Source: Erythrobacter sanguineus
GTDB taxonomy: Bacteria > Pseudomonadota > Alphaproteobacteria > Sphingomonadales > Sphingomonadaceae
Reading direction: 5' to 3'
Length of the DNA: 64,000 nucleotides
Assembly (NCBI RefSeq): GCF_900143235.1
Contig: NZ_FRDF01000008.1
Location: 1-64,000 of the forward strand
A model generated the notes under the pieces. That model had not been told where the DNA came from, made no database searches, and saw only the letters and a program-made list of their open reading frames with translations. This document shows, one piece after another, positions 1 through 7,758 of the stretch (position 1 is the first letter of the stretch; the number at the start of each line of letters is the position of its first letter). The position numbers and the translations under genes were made by a program.

Positions 1-353
1 TGCCCGAACGCCCGCGCTTCCTCGTCAGCCGCACGCGCCCCGCACGCGAAGCACAGGCGGTGGCGGCGGCACTTGGCGGAGAGCTGGTTCCCATGGGCAG
101 CGCCGGGGCCAAGGCGATGGCAGTGGTTCGCGGCGAGGCCGAAGTCTATCTGCACTCAGGCGGGCAATACGAATGGGACAGCTGCGCGCCGGTCGCCGTG
201 GCGCAGGCATACGGGCTGCACTGCTCACGCATCGACGGGTCGCCGTTGGTCTATAACCAGCCCAACACATACATGCCCGACCTGATGATCTGCCGCCCGG
301 AATGGGCCAAACGCGTGCTGGCCGAAGTGACGCTGCTGGCACGCCGCGATTGA
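1..353 (+). CDS. cysQ: 3'(2'),5'-bisphosphate nucleotidase CysQ (3' part only)
   Basis: Last ~116 residues of a CysQ-type enzyme of the inositol monophosphatase fold; the start lies before the window and the frame is open from base 3. Family members use Mg2+ to remove the 3'-phosphate from PAP or PAPS, by-products of sulfate activation. Visible support is the WDSCAP motif (visible residues ~58-63), whose Asp is a metal ligand in the family, followed by the small helix AVAQAYG and the segment IDGSPLVYNQP that is typical of CysQ rather than of inositol phosphatases. No sulfur genes follow it here; the next genes are for polysaccharide synthesis. Confidence 0.85.
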   Translation, partial: PERPRFLVSRTRPAREAQAVAAALGGELVPMGSAGAKAMAVVRGEAEVYLHSGGQYEWDSCAPVAVAQAYGLHCSRIDGSPLVYNQPNTYMPDLMICRPEWAKRVLAEVTLLARRD

Positions 354-422
354 CACCGTCGCCAGCTTGCTCATAGGCCCGCAGCACGCGATTGTGCGAT
401 GCAGCAAACGAAAGGCTCGCGC

Positions 423-881
423 ATGGGGAAAGACAGGATCAGAGTGTTGGCGGTTGCGTCGGGCGGCGGGCATTGGGAGCAGCTGATGCTGTTGCGTCCG
501 ACGCTGGCGCAATATGATGTGCGCTTTGCCACCACCGAACCTGCGGTAGCCCTCCAGCATGGCGTTGCTGGCGCTGAAAGCCTGCCCGATTGCAACCAGA
601 ACATGCCACTGCCTTCGGCCTTGTGCGCTCTGGTAGCCTTGTGGATCGTGCTGAAGCATCGACCCAAGGTGGTGCTTTCGACCGGTGCAGCCCCAGGCTT
701 TTTCTGTATCTGCGCCGGTCGTCTGATGGGCGCGCGCACCCTGTGGATCGACAGCGTCGCCAATGGGGAGGAGCTGTCGATGTGCGGCAAGCTGTCCAAG
801 CGCTTTGCACACCAGTGCTGGACCCAGTGGGAGCACATCGCAGATGGTGAACGCCCCCGCTATTTCGGAGCGGTGTTGTGA
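423..881 (+). CDS. Alg14/PssD-like glycosyltransferase subunit
   Basis: About 152 residues resembling the Alg14/PssD/EpsE family, the membrane-recruiting half of a two-part GT-B glycosyltransferase. The N-terminus has the glycine-rich VLAVASGGGHWEQ segment (residues ~8-20) and a hydrophobic stretch (ALCALVALWIVL) likely to sit on the membrane. A start at 423 (MGKDRIRV) is preferred over 399 because homology begins there and AAAGGC lies upstream. The stop overlaps the GTG of the next gene (GTGA), which encodes the matching Alg13-like half, so the two are almost certainly made together. Predicted role: transfer of a sugar to an undecaprenyl-diphosphate-linked acceptor during exopolysaccharide assembly; the sugar is unknown. 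Confidence 0.75.
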   Translation: MGKDRIRVLAVASGGGHWEQLMLLRPTLAQYDVRFATTEPAVALQHGVAGAESLPDCNQNMPLPSALCALVALWIVLKHRPKVVLSTGAAPGFFCICAGRLMGARTLWIDSVANGEELSMCGKLSKRFAHQCWTQWEHIADGERPRYFGAVL

Positions 882-1360
882 TCATCGTTACGGTCGGCAT
901 GCAGCTCGGCTTCGATCGCCTGATCAAGGCAATGGACGCGCTTGCGCCCGGCCTTGGGATGCCGATAATCGCGCAGACTGGCAAAGGCACCTACCGTCCG
1001 CGCAACATGGACGCGCGCGACAAGATTGCGCCTGCCGAATTCGAGGCGCTGGTGGAACAATCGCGCCTGATCGTCAGCCATGCCGGGATCGGTACCGTGT
1101 TAACTGCGGCCCGCTGCGCCAGGCCGATCATCCTCATGCCGCGCCGCGCCGGGTTGGGCGAACATCGCAATGATCACCAAATGGCGACCGTGGGCAAGCT
1201 TGCAGAAAGGCCCGGCATTCTGGTCGCCGACAACGAGAGCGAGCTTGGCCAGCGCATTGCAGAGGGCCTGGCACTTGCAAACTGGTCGGCGGCGCAATCC
1301 CCGACCGCACGCCAGCTCCACGGTGCGCTTGCCGCGTTCATCGAGAACCGGCCGCTGTAA
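878..1360 (+). CDS. Alg13/PssE-like glycosyltransferase catalytic subunit
   Basis: A 160-residue protein matching the C-terminal half of glycosyltransferase family 28 (MurG-like), equivalent to Alg13/PssE. It begins MIIVTVGMQLGFDRL, and the donor-binding region HAGIGTVLTAARCARPIILMPR (roughly residues 68-89) is characteristic of the UDP-sugar site. GTG start, overlapping the stop of the Alg14-like gene by four bases. With its partner it should form one active transferase at the cytoplasmic membrane. Function is inferred from family; the acceptor and sugar are not visible in sequence. A 150-base non-coding gap separates it from wecC. Confidence 0.75.
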   Translation: MIIVTVGMQLGFDRLIKAMDALAPGLGMPIIAQTGKGTYRPRNMDARDKIAPAEFEALVEQSRLIVSHAGIGTVLTAARCARPIILMPRRAGLGEHRNDHQMATVGKLAERPGILVADNESELGQRIAEGLALANWSAAQSPTARQLHGALAAFIENRPL

Positions 1361-1510
1361 ACTGTGATCTGCGAGTGGGCTTACCCGGCAGGTATCGATC
1401 ATCGGATTCCGCGTGACATGGCCGGTATGGTAAAAATCTCGGCAAACCTAACGCGATTTTAAGGGCTTTGCGGCCACTGTCTGCCTCGCGCAAAGCGGGA
1501 CAGTATCTTC

Positions 1511-2815
1511 ATGAATGCACCTTTCGATGCCAGTTCGGCTCTCGGCAGCCAGGCCCTGAGCCAACCAGCACCCGACCATCAGGTTGCGGTGATCGGGCTA
1601 GGCTATATCGGCTTGCCGACCGCTGCGCTGCTGGCCTCCTATGGCTGGAGCGTGTGCGGCGTCGATGTATCGCAACGCGTGGTCGATACCGTCAACGCAG
1701 GCGGGGCACACATCGAGGAACGCGACCTCGACAAACTGGTGCACGACGCCATCACCGCGCAAACGCTGACCGCTTCGACAAAAGTGCCGTCGGCCAGTTT
1801 CTACATGATCGCTGTGCCCACCCCACTTGGCGCGGACAATACGCCGGATATTTCCTATGTCGAGGCGGCCGCTCGCGCGATCGCGCCCAAGATCTTGCCA
1901 GGCGCCTGCGTCATCATCGAAAGCACGTCACCGGTCGGCACTACCGAGCGCGTCGCCGCAATCATTGCCGAAGTCCGCCCTGATCTGGTCGTGCCGCGCG
2001 ACGGCAGCACGGAAGAAGCTGACATTGCGCTCGCCTATTGCCCTGAGCGTGTCTTGCCGGGCCGGATCGTCAAGGAACTGGTGCATAATGATCGCGTGAT
2101 CGGCGGCGTAACCGCTGCCTGCGCTGAACGCGCCGCCGTGCTCTATACCAGCTTTGTGAAGGGCGATTGTCTCTACACCACCGCGCGCGTGGCCGAGACG
2201 GTGAAACTGGTCGAAAACAGCTTCCGCGACGTCAACATCGCGTTTGCCAACGAACTTTCGATGATTGCCGATGTGATCGGAGTGGATGTGTGGGACGTAA
2301 TCCGGCTGGCCAACCGCCACCCGCGCGTCAACATCCTGCAACCTGGTCCCGGCGTAGGCGGACATTGTATTGCGGTCGACCCGTGGTTCCTGGTGGCAGG
2401 CGCGCCGGATGCCGCCCGGCTGGTGCGAACCGCGCGTGAGGTCAATGACCAGAAGGCTGTGCACACCGAGACCCGCATCCGCGCGCTGCTGGAAGCCGTA
2501 CCCGGCGGCAAGGTTGCGCTGCTTGGCCTTGCCTTCAAGCCCGACATCGACGACTTCCGCGAAAGCCCCGCGCTTGAGATCGGCGAGGCGCTTGCGCACA
2601 CGCACGGAAGCCGCATTCTTGTCGTTGAACCTTTCACCGAAGACCTGCCCGCCTGCTTTACAGGAACCGGCGCGCAACTGGTGACACTTGACGCGGCATT
2701 GCGAACGGCTGAGATTGTGGTGGTGCTGGTCGATCACACCGCCTTCAAGCATCTCTCCCCGCATGATCTCGCGGGCAAGCTGGTGTTCGACACGCGAGGT
2801 ATGTTGCGGCGATGA
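1511..2815 (+). CDS. wecC: UDP-N-acetyl-D-mannosamine dehydrogenase
   Basis: 434 residues of the UDP-glucose/GDP-mannose dehydrogenase family, WecC type: NAD-dependent four-electron oxidation of UDP-ManNAc to UDP-ManNAcA. The Rossmann motif GLGYIG lies at residues 29-34, the ESTSPVGTT loop follows near 137, and the catalytic Cys is in GPGVGGHCIAVDP (about C286). The AYCPERVLPGR segment fits WecC/WbpA enzymes rather than UDP-glucose dehydrogenase. The extra ~20 residues before the Rossmann strand look unstructured. It overlaps wecB by ATGA, so substrate supply and oxidation are coupled. Sequence cannot exclude a close UDP-HexNAc substrate. Confidence 0.9.
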   Translation: MNAPFDASSALGSQALSQPAPDHQVAVIGLGYIGLPTAALLASYGWSVCGVDVSQRVVDTVNAGGAHIEERDLDKLVHDAITAQTLTASTKVPSASFYMIAVPTPLGADNTPDISYVEAAARAIAPKILPGACVIIESTSPVGTTERVAAIIAEVRPDLVVPRDGSTEEADIALAYCPERVLPGRIVKELVHNDRVIGGVTAACAERAAVLYTSFVKGDCLYTTARVAETVKLVENSFRDVNIAFANELSMIADVIGVDVWDVIRLANRHPRVNILQPGPGVGGHCIAVDPWFLVAGAPDAARLVRTAREVNDQKAVHTETRIRALLEAVPGGKVALLGLAFKPDIDDFRESPALEIGEALAHTHGSRILVVEPFTEDLPACFTGTGAQLVTLDAALRTAEIVVVLVDHTAFKHLSPHDLAGKLVFDTRGMLRR

Positions 2816-3963
2816 GCGCAGCGGGCGCGAAACCGCGCATCCTCGTAACCTTCGGCACCCGTCCCGAAGCGATCAAAATGTTCCCGCTGGTCTTCACGCT
2901 GCGTGGGACCGGGCAGTTCGACGTGCGCGTAGCAGTCACCGCACAGCACCGCGAGATGCTTGATTCGGTGCTGTCAATGGCAGGGATTGCGCCTGACATC
3001 GATCTCGACCTCATGCAGCCGGGCCAAAGCCTCGATGCCCTATCGGCGCGGATCATCACCCGCTTCGGCGAGGCGCTCGATACGCTGAAACCGGATCGGG
3101 TGCTGGTGCACGGCGACACCTTGACGACGATGATGGCAACGCTGGCATGTTATTTCCGGCGTATTCCGGTCGGCCATGTCGAGGCGGGCCTCAGAAGCGG
3201 CGACATCTATTCGCCCTGGCCCGAGGAAGTGAACCGCAAGGTAACCGGCGCGATCGCCGATCTGCACTTCGCCCCGACCGAGACCGCCGCCGCCGCGCTG
3301 CGGGCCGAGAACGTCCCCGCCACCGCCATCCACGTCACTGGCAACACCGTAGTTGATGCACTGATGTTCGCCCGCGCCAAAGTCGCCGCCGATCCCGCGC
3401 TCGCCCCGGTGCTTGCGCCCTTGCTGGCGCGCTTCGCGGGGAAGCGGATTATCGCGGTCACCGCCCACCGGCGCGAGAATTTCGGGACCGGGATACAGGA
3501 AATCGCCGCTGCGCTTCAGACGCTCGCTGCGCGCGATGACGTTGCGATCATCTATCCGGTGCACCCCAACCCCAATATCGCGGAGGTAATGCGCCCGGCG
3601 CTGTCAGGACACGACAACATCGCTTTGATCGATCCGCTCGACTATCTCGATTTCGTGGCGATGATGGCGGCCTGTGATATCGTGCTTACCGATTCCGGCG
3701 GCATTCAGGAGGAAGCGCCAAGCCTTGGCAAGCCGGTGCTGGTGATGCGCGACACCACCGAGCGGCCTGAAGGCGTTGCTGCCGGTACCGCACGACTGGT
3801 CGGCGCCGACCGCAATGCCATTGTTGCCCAAACCGCCCGATTGCTGGACGACCCCGTCGCCTACGAGCACATGGGGCGGGCCCACAACCCCTATGGCGAC
3901 GGACAGGCCAGCCAGCGCATAGCATCGATTCTGGCAACCGTTTGCACCGGGGCGAACCACTGA
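2812..3963 (+). CDS. wecB: UDP-N-acetylglucosamine 2-epimerase (non-hydrolysing)
   Basis: 383 residues, the usual length for WecB, which interconverts UDP-GlcNAc and UDP-ManNAc in the cytoplasm. Family signatures are visible: FGTRPEAIKM at residues 13-22, HGDT at about 100-103, VEAGLRSGD, TAHRREN and the UDP-binding DSGGIQEEAP loop. It starts on an ATG that overlaps the wecC stop. Together with WecC it makes UDP-ManNAcA for a surface polysaccharide, matching the glycosyltransferase genes just upstream. Confidence 0.93.
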   Translation: MSAAGAKPRILVTFGTRPEAIKMFPLVFTLRGTGQFDVRVAVTAQHREMLDSVLSMAGIAPDIDLDLMQPGQSLDALSARIITRFGEALDTLKPDRVLVHGDTLTTMMATLACYFRRIPVGHVEAGLRSGDIYSPWPEEVNRKVTGAIADLHFAPTETAAAALRAENVPATAIHVTGNTVVDALMFARAKVAADPALAPVLAPLLARFAGKRIIAVTAHRRENFGTGIQEIAAALQTLAARDDVAIIYPVHPNPNIAEVMRPALSGHDNIALIDPLDYLDFVAMMAACDIVLTDSGGIQEEAPSLGKPVLVMRDTTERPEGVAAGTARLVGADRNAIVAQTARLLDDPVAYEHMGRAHNPYGDGQASQRIASILATVCTGANH

Positions 3964-4103
3964 GCCCTTAGCCTTGCGCGCGCACCAGACGAACATAATA
4001 GACTGCGGCACCAAGCACTGTCGCACTTGCGCCGAGGTCGACGATCCAATTGAGCTTGACCGGACCACAGTCAATCACCGATTATCCGCTGCGAAACCAG
4101 ACA

Positions 4104-4178
4104 ATGCTGGCATTGGCCGGCTTGGCATTGCTGTTGTTGGTCCGTAGCGCCGCAAGCGACAGGAGAGCGCGATCGTGA
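4104..4178 (+). CDS. possible 24-residue coupled membrane peptide
   Basis: A very short frame, MLALAGLALLLLVRSAASDR..., with a hydrophobic core followed by Arg/Ser residues. Its TGA overlaps the GTG start of the downstream TPR-like gene in the form GTGA, the arrangement this genome uses for coupled genes. TTG starts up to 54 bases further upstream would lengthen it. No clear ribosome binding site precedes the ATG. Could be a real leader or coupling peptide, or chance in the 211-base gap after wecB. Confidence 0.25.
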   Translation: MLALAGLALLLLVRSAASDRRARS

Positions 4179-4900
4179 TCGGCAGAATCGCATGGTTCGC
4201 CGCCTTGCTGGTCGTTGCGATCGTCGCGATTGCGGTGCAGTTTGACAGGCAATCTGCCCGCGATCCGCTGCTGGCGGAACTGGTCCCCCCACCCTTCCGC
4301 GCATTTGCGCAAACCCATGTGGCCGCAGCCGCAGCCGAGAGCGGAAACGTCAATCGCGCGCTGGCCGAAGTGCGCCTGCTGGTCCAGCGGCGACCGATCC
4401 CGGCCGAGCATCTGACATTGCTGGCCGTTGCCCAGACAAATGCCGGCATGCCAGAACAGGCCGGACTGACCATCCAGGTTGCGGCCCAGCGCGGCTGGCG
4501 CGAGCCTCTGGCTCAGGAAGCCATGTTGCGCCTTGCGCTGGCGGCTGGCGATCAGCCCGAGGCCGCCCGGCGGTTTGCAGCCCTTATGCTGCGCGGGACG
4601 ACGCCCGATGATGTGCTGCAGGTGCTGGGAGAGCAGACGCTCGGTGAGCCAGGAGGGCCGGGGCGCCGGACGATGATCGACATCGTCAGCGCCGCCGAAC
4701 GCTGGCAGACAACGTTTCTGCGGCGCGGGGCAGTGGTAATCGCACCCGATGCCTTTGCGGAAATCGTGGCTGAAAGCATCGCGCGGGGCGCAGCCTTCGA
4801 TTGCCCTGTTCTGGAGCAGGCGGCGAAAGGGCTGGCCCGGCGCGACGAGGAAGCCGCACGGAAACTGGCACCCGCACTTGAAGCCTGTCGCCGAAACTAG
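4175..4900 (+). CDS. membrane-anchored TPR-like protein of unknown function
   Basis: 241 residues. One N-terminal transmembrane segment (about residues 5-21, WFAALLVVAIVAIAV) is followed by a helical, alanine-rich region with TPR-like helix pairs (roughly 45-140: NVNRALAEVRLLVQRRPIPAEHLTLLAV spacing). No enzyme motif is seen. The GTG start is supported by AGGAGAG eight bases upstream. It lies just after wecB and convergent with mmsB (4-base overlap of ends), so a scaffold or assembly role in polysaccharide export is a guess from location only. I do not recognise a named family. Confidence 0.6.
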   Translation: MIGRIAWFAALLVVAIVAIAVQFDRQSARDPLLAELVPPPFRAFAQTHVAAAAAESGNVNRALAEVRLLVQRRPIPAEHLTLLAVAQTNAGMPEQAGLTIQVAAQRGWREPLAQEAMLRLALAAGDQPEAARRFAALMLRGTTPDDVLQVLGEQTLGEPGGPGRRTMIDIVSAAERWQTTFLRRGAVVIAPDAFAEIVAESIARGAAFDCPVLEQAAKGLARRDEEAARKLAPALEACRRN

Positions 4901-5763
4901 AGCGTCCGGATGATGCCCGAAAAATCCAGTCCGGCGTTATTCTTCGCGAAGGCTTCGTAGATCGAGCGGGCGTGGTCGCCGAGTTCGACCTTGGCGCCCG
5001 CAGCCTTCGCTGCCTCCATCGCCAGCCGGAGGTCCTTGAGCATCAGCCCGGCAGCGAACCCGCCCTGATAGTCATTGTCGGCGGGGGTGGTCGGCCCGAC
5101 GCCGGGGACGGGGCAATAGGATGTCATCGACCAGTTCTGCCCGCTTGAAACGCTGGAAATGTCGTAGAAGGTCTGCGCGTCCAGCCCCAGCTTTTCGGCC
5201 ATGGCGAAGGCTTCGCAGGTGCCGATCATATGGATCGCCAGCAACATGTTGTTGCAGATCTTGGCCGCCTGTCCGTTGCCTGCATCGCCTGCGTGGATCA
5301 CCGCCTTGCCCATCGCGGCGAGGATCGGCTGGGCGCGGGCAAAGGCTGCCTTGGTGCCGCCGACCATGAAGGTCAGCGTGCCGCCGTTAGCTGCCGCAAT
5401 TCCGCCCGACACCGGCGCGTCGACCATCTGGTAGCCGTGCGCCTCGGTCACTTCGATCACTTCACGCGCAGTGGCGACGTCGATGGTCGAGCAATCGAGC
5501 AGGATCGCACCTTCAGGAGCGTGGCCGATCACGTCATCCCAATAGACCTGTTTGACGATCTGACCATTGGGCAACATCGAGACGACCGCTTCGGCCTCGG
5601 CGCAGGCTTCCTTGGCGGTAGTGAAGGTAGTGCACCCGGCCTCGCGCGCCGCGGCGAGCGCCGGTTCGCTGAGGTCGAAGGCGCGGACTTCATGGCCCGC
5701 CTTGACCAGATTGGCAGCCATTCCACCGCCCATGTTGCCGAGGCCGATAAAGGCGATTTTCAT
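4897..5763 (-). CDS. mmsB: 3-hydroxyisobutyrate dehydrogenase
   Basis: 288 residues of the beta-hydroxyacid dehydrogenase family. It oxidises 3-hydroxyisobutyrate to methylmalonate semialdehyde with NAD in valine breakdown. The N-terminal dinucleotide motif GLGNMGGGM is at residues 8-16, the substrate-binding DAPVSGG at 115-121, and the catalytic Lys in GNGQAAKICNN is K168. It is the last gene of a minus-strand operon after the acyl-CoA dehydrogenase, 3-hydroxyisobutyryl-CoA hydrolase and enoyl-CoA hydratase, in the order of the valine pathway. An mmsA gene for the next step is not in the window. Confidence 0.92.
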   Translation of the reverse strand: MKIAFIGLGNMGGGMAANLVKAGHEVRAFDLSEPALAAAREAGCTTFTTAKEACAEAEAVVSMLPNGQIVKQVYWDDVIGHAPEGAILLDCSTIDVATAREVIEVTEAHGYQMVDAPVSGGIAAANGGTLTFMVGGTKAAFARAQPILAAMGKAVIHAGDAGNGQAAKICNNMLLAIHMIGTCEAFAMAEKLGLDAQTFYDISSVSSGQNWSMTSYCPVPGVGPTTPADNDYQGGFAAGLMLKDLRLAMEAAKAAGAKVELGDHARSIYEAFAKNNAGLDFSGIIRTL

Positions 5764-5776
5764 ATGTCTCTCCGTT

Positions 5777-5877
5777 CGTCATTGCGAGCGACCGGAGGTC
5801 GCGCGGCAATCCAGGGCGCTTGGTTATCCATCTGTCGGACCATGGATTGCGTCGTCGCTGCGTTCCTCGCAATGACG
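5777..5877. repeat. intergenic inverted repeat of the CATTGCGAG type
   Basis: A ~100-base stem-loop between the enoyl-CoA hydratase and mmsB genes. The outer arms CGTCATTGCG (5777-5786) and CGCAATGACG (5868-5877) are perfect complements, and inner arms GGCAATCCA and TGGATTGCG also pair. Elements with this CATTGCGAG...CAATCC composition are common dispersed intergenic repeats in proteobacteria. On the minus strand it lies inside the valine operon, where it could stabilise or attenuate the message. Confidence 0.7.
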
Positions 5878-5890
5878 AGTTTTGGCAGGC

Positions 5891-6685
5891 CTACCGCCCC
5901 TTCCACTGCCCTTCGCGCTTTTCGATGAAAGCGGCCATTCCCTCGGCCTTGTCCTCGCTCGCGGTAAGGATCTGGAAGATCCGGCGTTCGACGATCAGGC
6001 CTTGGTCGAGGGTCATCTCGAAGGCCGAGTTCACCATCTCCTTGTTGGCGATCACCGCCATTGGCGGCATTGCGGCGATGGTCGCGGCGGTCTTGAGCGT
6101 CTCGGCGAGCAACTCCTCATGCGGCACCACGCGGGCCACAAGGTTGCTGCGCTCGGCCTCCTCAGCCGCCATCATCCGGCCGGTTAAGCACATCTCCATC
6201 GACTTCGACTTGCCGATGGCGCGGGTCAGCCGCTGCGATCCGCCCATGCCGGGCGCCACGCCGAGCTTGATTTCAGGCTGGCCGAACTTCGCCTTTTCGG
6301 ATGCGATGATAAAATCCGCCATCATCGCCAATTCGCACCCGCCGCCCAGCGCAAAGCCGTTGACCGCAGCGATCCACGGCTTGCGGGTCTTCTTGACGAT
6401 CTCGGCCGTCCAGGGGCTGAAGAAATCGTCGAGGAAGAAATCCGCCGCCGCCTTCTCGCTCATTTCCTTGATGTCAGCCCCTGCGGCGAAGGCCTTGTCG
6501 CCGCTGCCGGTCAGGATCGCGCAGAGCTGCGAGCCGTCCGCCTGATAGGCGGCGAAAGCGTCAATCAGCTCCTCCAGAACCTTGGAATTCAATGCATTCA
6601 GCGCCTGCGGGCGGTTGATCGTCAGCAGCGTGACGCCCTTGTGCCCTTGCGCATTGGCTTCGGCGGTGATGGTCTCGTAGCTCAT
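5891..6685 (-). CDS. enoyl-CoA hydratase (valine pathway)
   Basis: 264 residues of the crotonase family, hydrating methacrylyl-CoA (or other short enoyl-CoA) to the 3-hydroxyacyl-CoA. Visible are the oxyanion-hole segment AFAAGADIKEM and the GFALGGGCELAMMADFIIAS helix with the first catalytic Glu, followed by PEIKLGVAPGMGGSQRL with the second. The start at 6685 (MSYETI) overlaps the stop of the hibch-like gene as ATGA; a start 12 bases upstream is possible. The 205-base distance to mmsB is partly filled by an inverted repeat. Substrate specificity is inferred from operon context. Confidence 0.88.
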   Translation of the reverse strand: MSYETITAEANAQGHKGVTLLTINRPQALNALNSKVLEELIDAFAAYQADGSQLCAILTGSGDKAFAAGADIKEMSEKAAADFFLDDFFSPWTAEIVKKTRKPWIAAVNGFALGGGCELAMMADFIIASEKAKFGQPEIKLGVAPGMGGSQRLTRAIGKSKSMEMCLTGRMMAAEEAERSNLVARVVPHEELLAETLKTAATIAAMPPMAVIANKEMVNSAFEMTLDQGLIVERRIFQILTASEDKAEGMAAFIEKREGQWKGR

Positions 6686-7737
6686 AGGGGTTTCCATTCT
6701 TCATCGGCGGGGAGCGGAGCGAAGATCGCGTCGAGCAGATCGTCGGTAACCTCCTCGGGCGTCGCCGGGTTCCATTTGGGATCATTGGTCTTGTCGACGA
6801 TGACCGCGCGCACGCCCTCGGCAAAATCGGGGCGGGTCAGCACGCGGCTGGCGATGCGGTATTCCGTCCGCATATTGTCGGCGAAATCGCTAAGCTCGGC
6901 GCTTGTTGCCAATTGGCGCAGCGCGACCTTGCAGGTCTGCGGGCTCTTGATGCCGAGCGTGTCGCGTTCCTTCACCGCCCAGTCGTCCCCCGCTTCGATG
7001 GCGGCTTCAAGGCTCGCGAGGATGTCTTCGTAGGCGTCGGAGGCAAAGTGCTTGGCGATTCTATCGGCATTGGCCTCGATCCGCGCCTTGGGCGGGGTGC
7101 CAACCGGCTCCGACAGGATGCCGGCAATCCGATCGGGGTGATCGTGAATGCGCGCCTTGATGTCTTCGAGCATTTCGTGGGGCACGTAATGCGTGGCAAG
7201 CCCGGTCCAAAGGCATTCCGACCCATCGAGCCGCGCGCCGGTGAGCGCCAGAAACTGCCCAAGCCGCCCGCCCAGCCGCGACAAATACCAGCCGCCGCCG
7301 ACATCGGGGAACAGGCCGATCCCTGTCTCGGGCATGGCGAAACGGGTATTCTCGGTTGCCACCCTGAACTTGGCGGGTTGCGAAATGCCCACCCCGCCAC
7401 CCATCGTGATGCCGTCCATGAAGGCGACGATGGGCTTGGGATAGGTGAACATCTGGTGGTTGAGCTGATATTCGTCGTGGAAGAACTTGCGCCCCGACAC
7501 GCCGCCATCATTCAGCGCGGAATTGCGCAGGAAGGCAATATCGCCGCCCGCGCAAAAGCCGCGCCCTTCGTTGTGATCAAGGATCACCGCCTTGATCGCA
7601 TCGTCATCCGCCCATTCGGTCAGCGCCGCGCTCATCGCGTGGCACATCTCAAGCGTCAGCGCGTGCAGCGCCTTGGGGCGGTTGAGGCTGATATGGCCAA
7701 TCGGGCCATTGGTGGAGATCAGGACATCATTGGTCAT
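6682..7737 (-). CDS. 3-hydroxyisobutyryl-CoA hydrolase
   Basis: 351 residues, longer than simple crotonases and matching HIBCH-type thioesterases that release free 3-hydroxyisobutyrate from its CoA ester. Motifs: GRGFCAGGDI (oxyanion hole), MDGITMGGGVGIS, and ETGIGLFPDVGGGWYLSRL, the FPDVG block being typical of this hydrolase subfamily. The C-terminal ~150 residues form the extra helical domain of the family. It sits between the acyl-CoA dehydrogenase and the enoyl-CoA hydratase with a short gap and an ATGA overlap, giving a complete set from isobutyryl-CoA to methylmalonate semialdehyde with mmsB. Confidence 0.9.
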   Translation of the reverse strand: MTNDVLISTNGPIGHISLNRPKALHALTLEMCHAMSAALTEWADDDAIKAVILDHNEGRGFCAGGDIAFLRNSALNDGGVSGRKFFHDEYQLNHQMFTYPKPIVAFMDGITMGGGVGISQPAKFRVATENTRFAMPETGIGLFPDVGGGWYLSRLGGRLGQFLALTGARLDGSECLWTGLATHYVPHEMLEDIKARIHDHPDRIAGILSEPVGTPPKARIEANADRIAKHFASDAYEDILASLEAAIEAGDDWAVKERDTLGIKSPQTCKVALRQLATSAELSDFADNMRTEYRIASRVLTRPDFAEGVRAVIVDKTNDPKWNPATPEEVTDDLLDAIFAPLPADEEWKPL

Positions 7738-7758
7738 TGTGTTTTCCTCATCCGGGCA

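Noticed and set aside
3968-4078. 36-codon antisense frame from GTG with one hydrophobic segment after wecB
   Set aside because: No ribosome binding site, opposite strand to a better coupled frame and no homology visible; too short to call.
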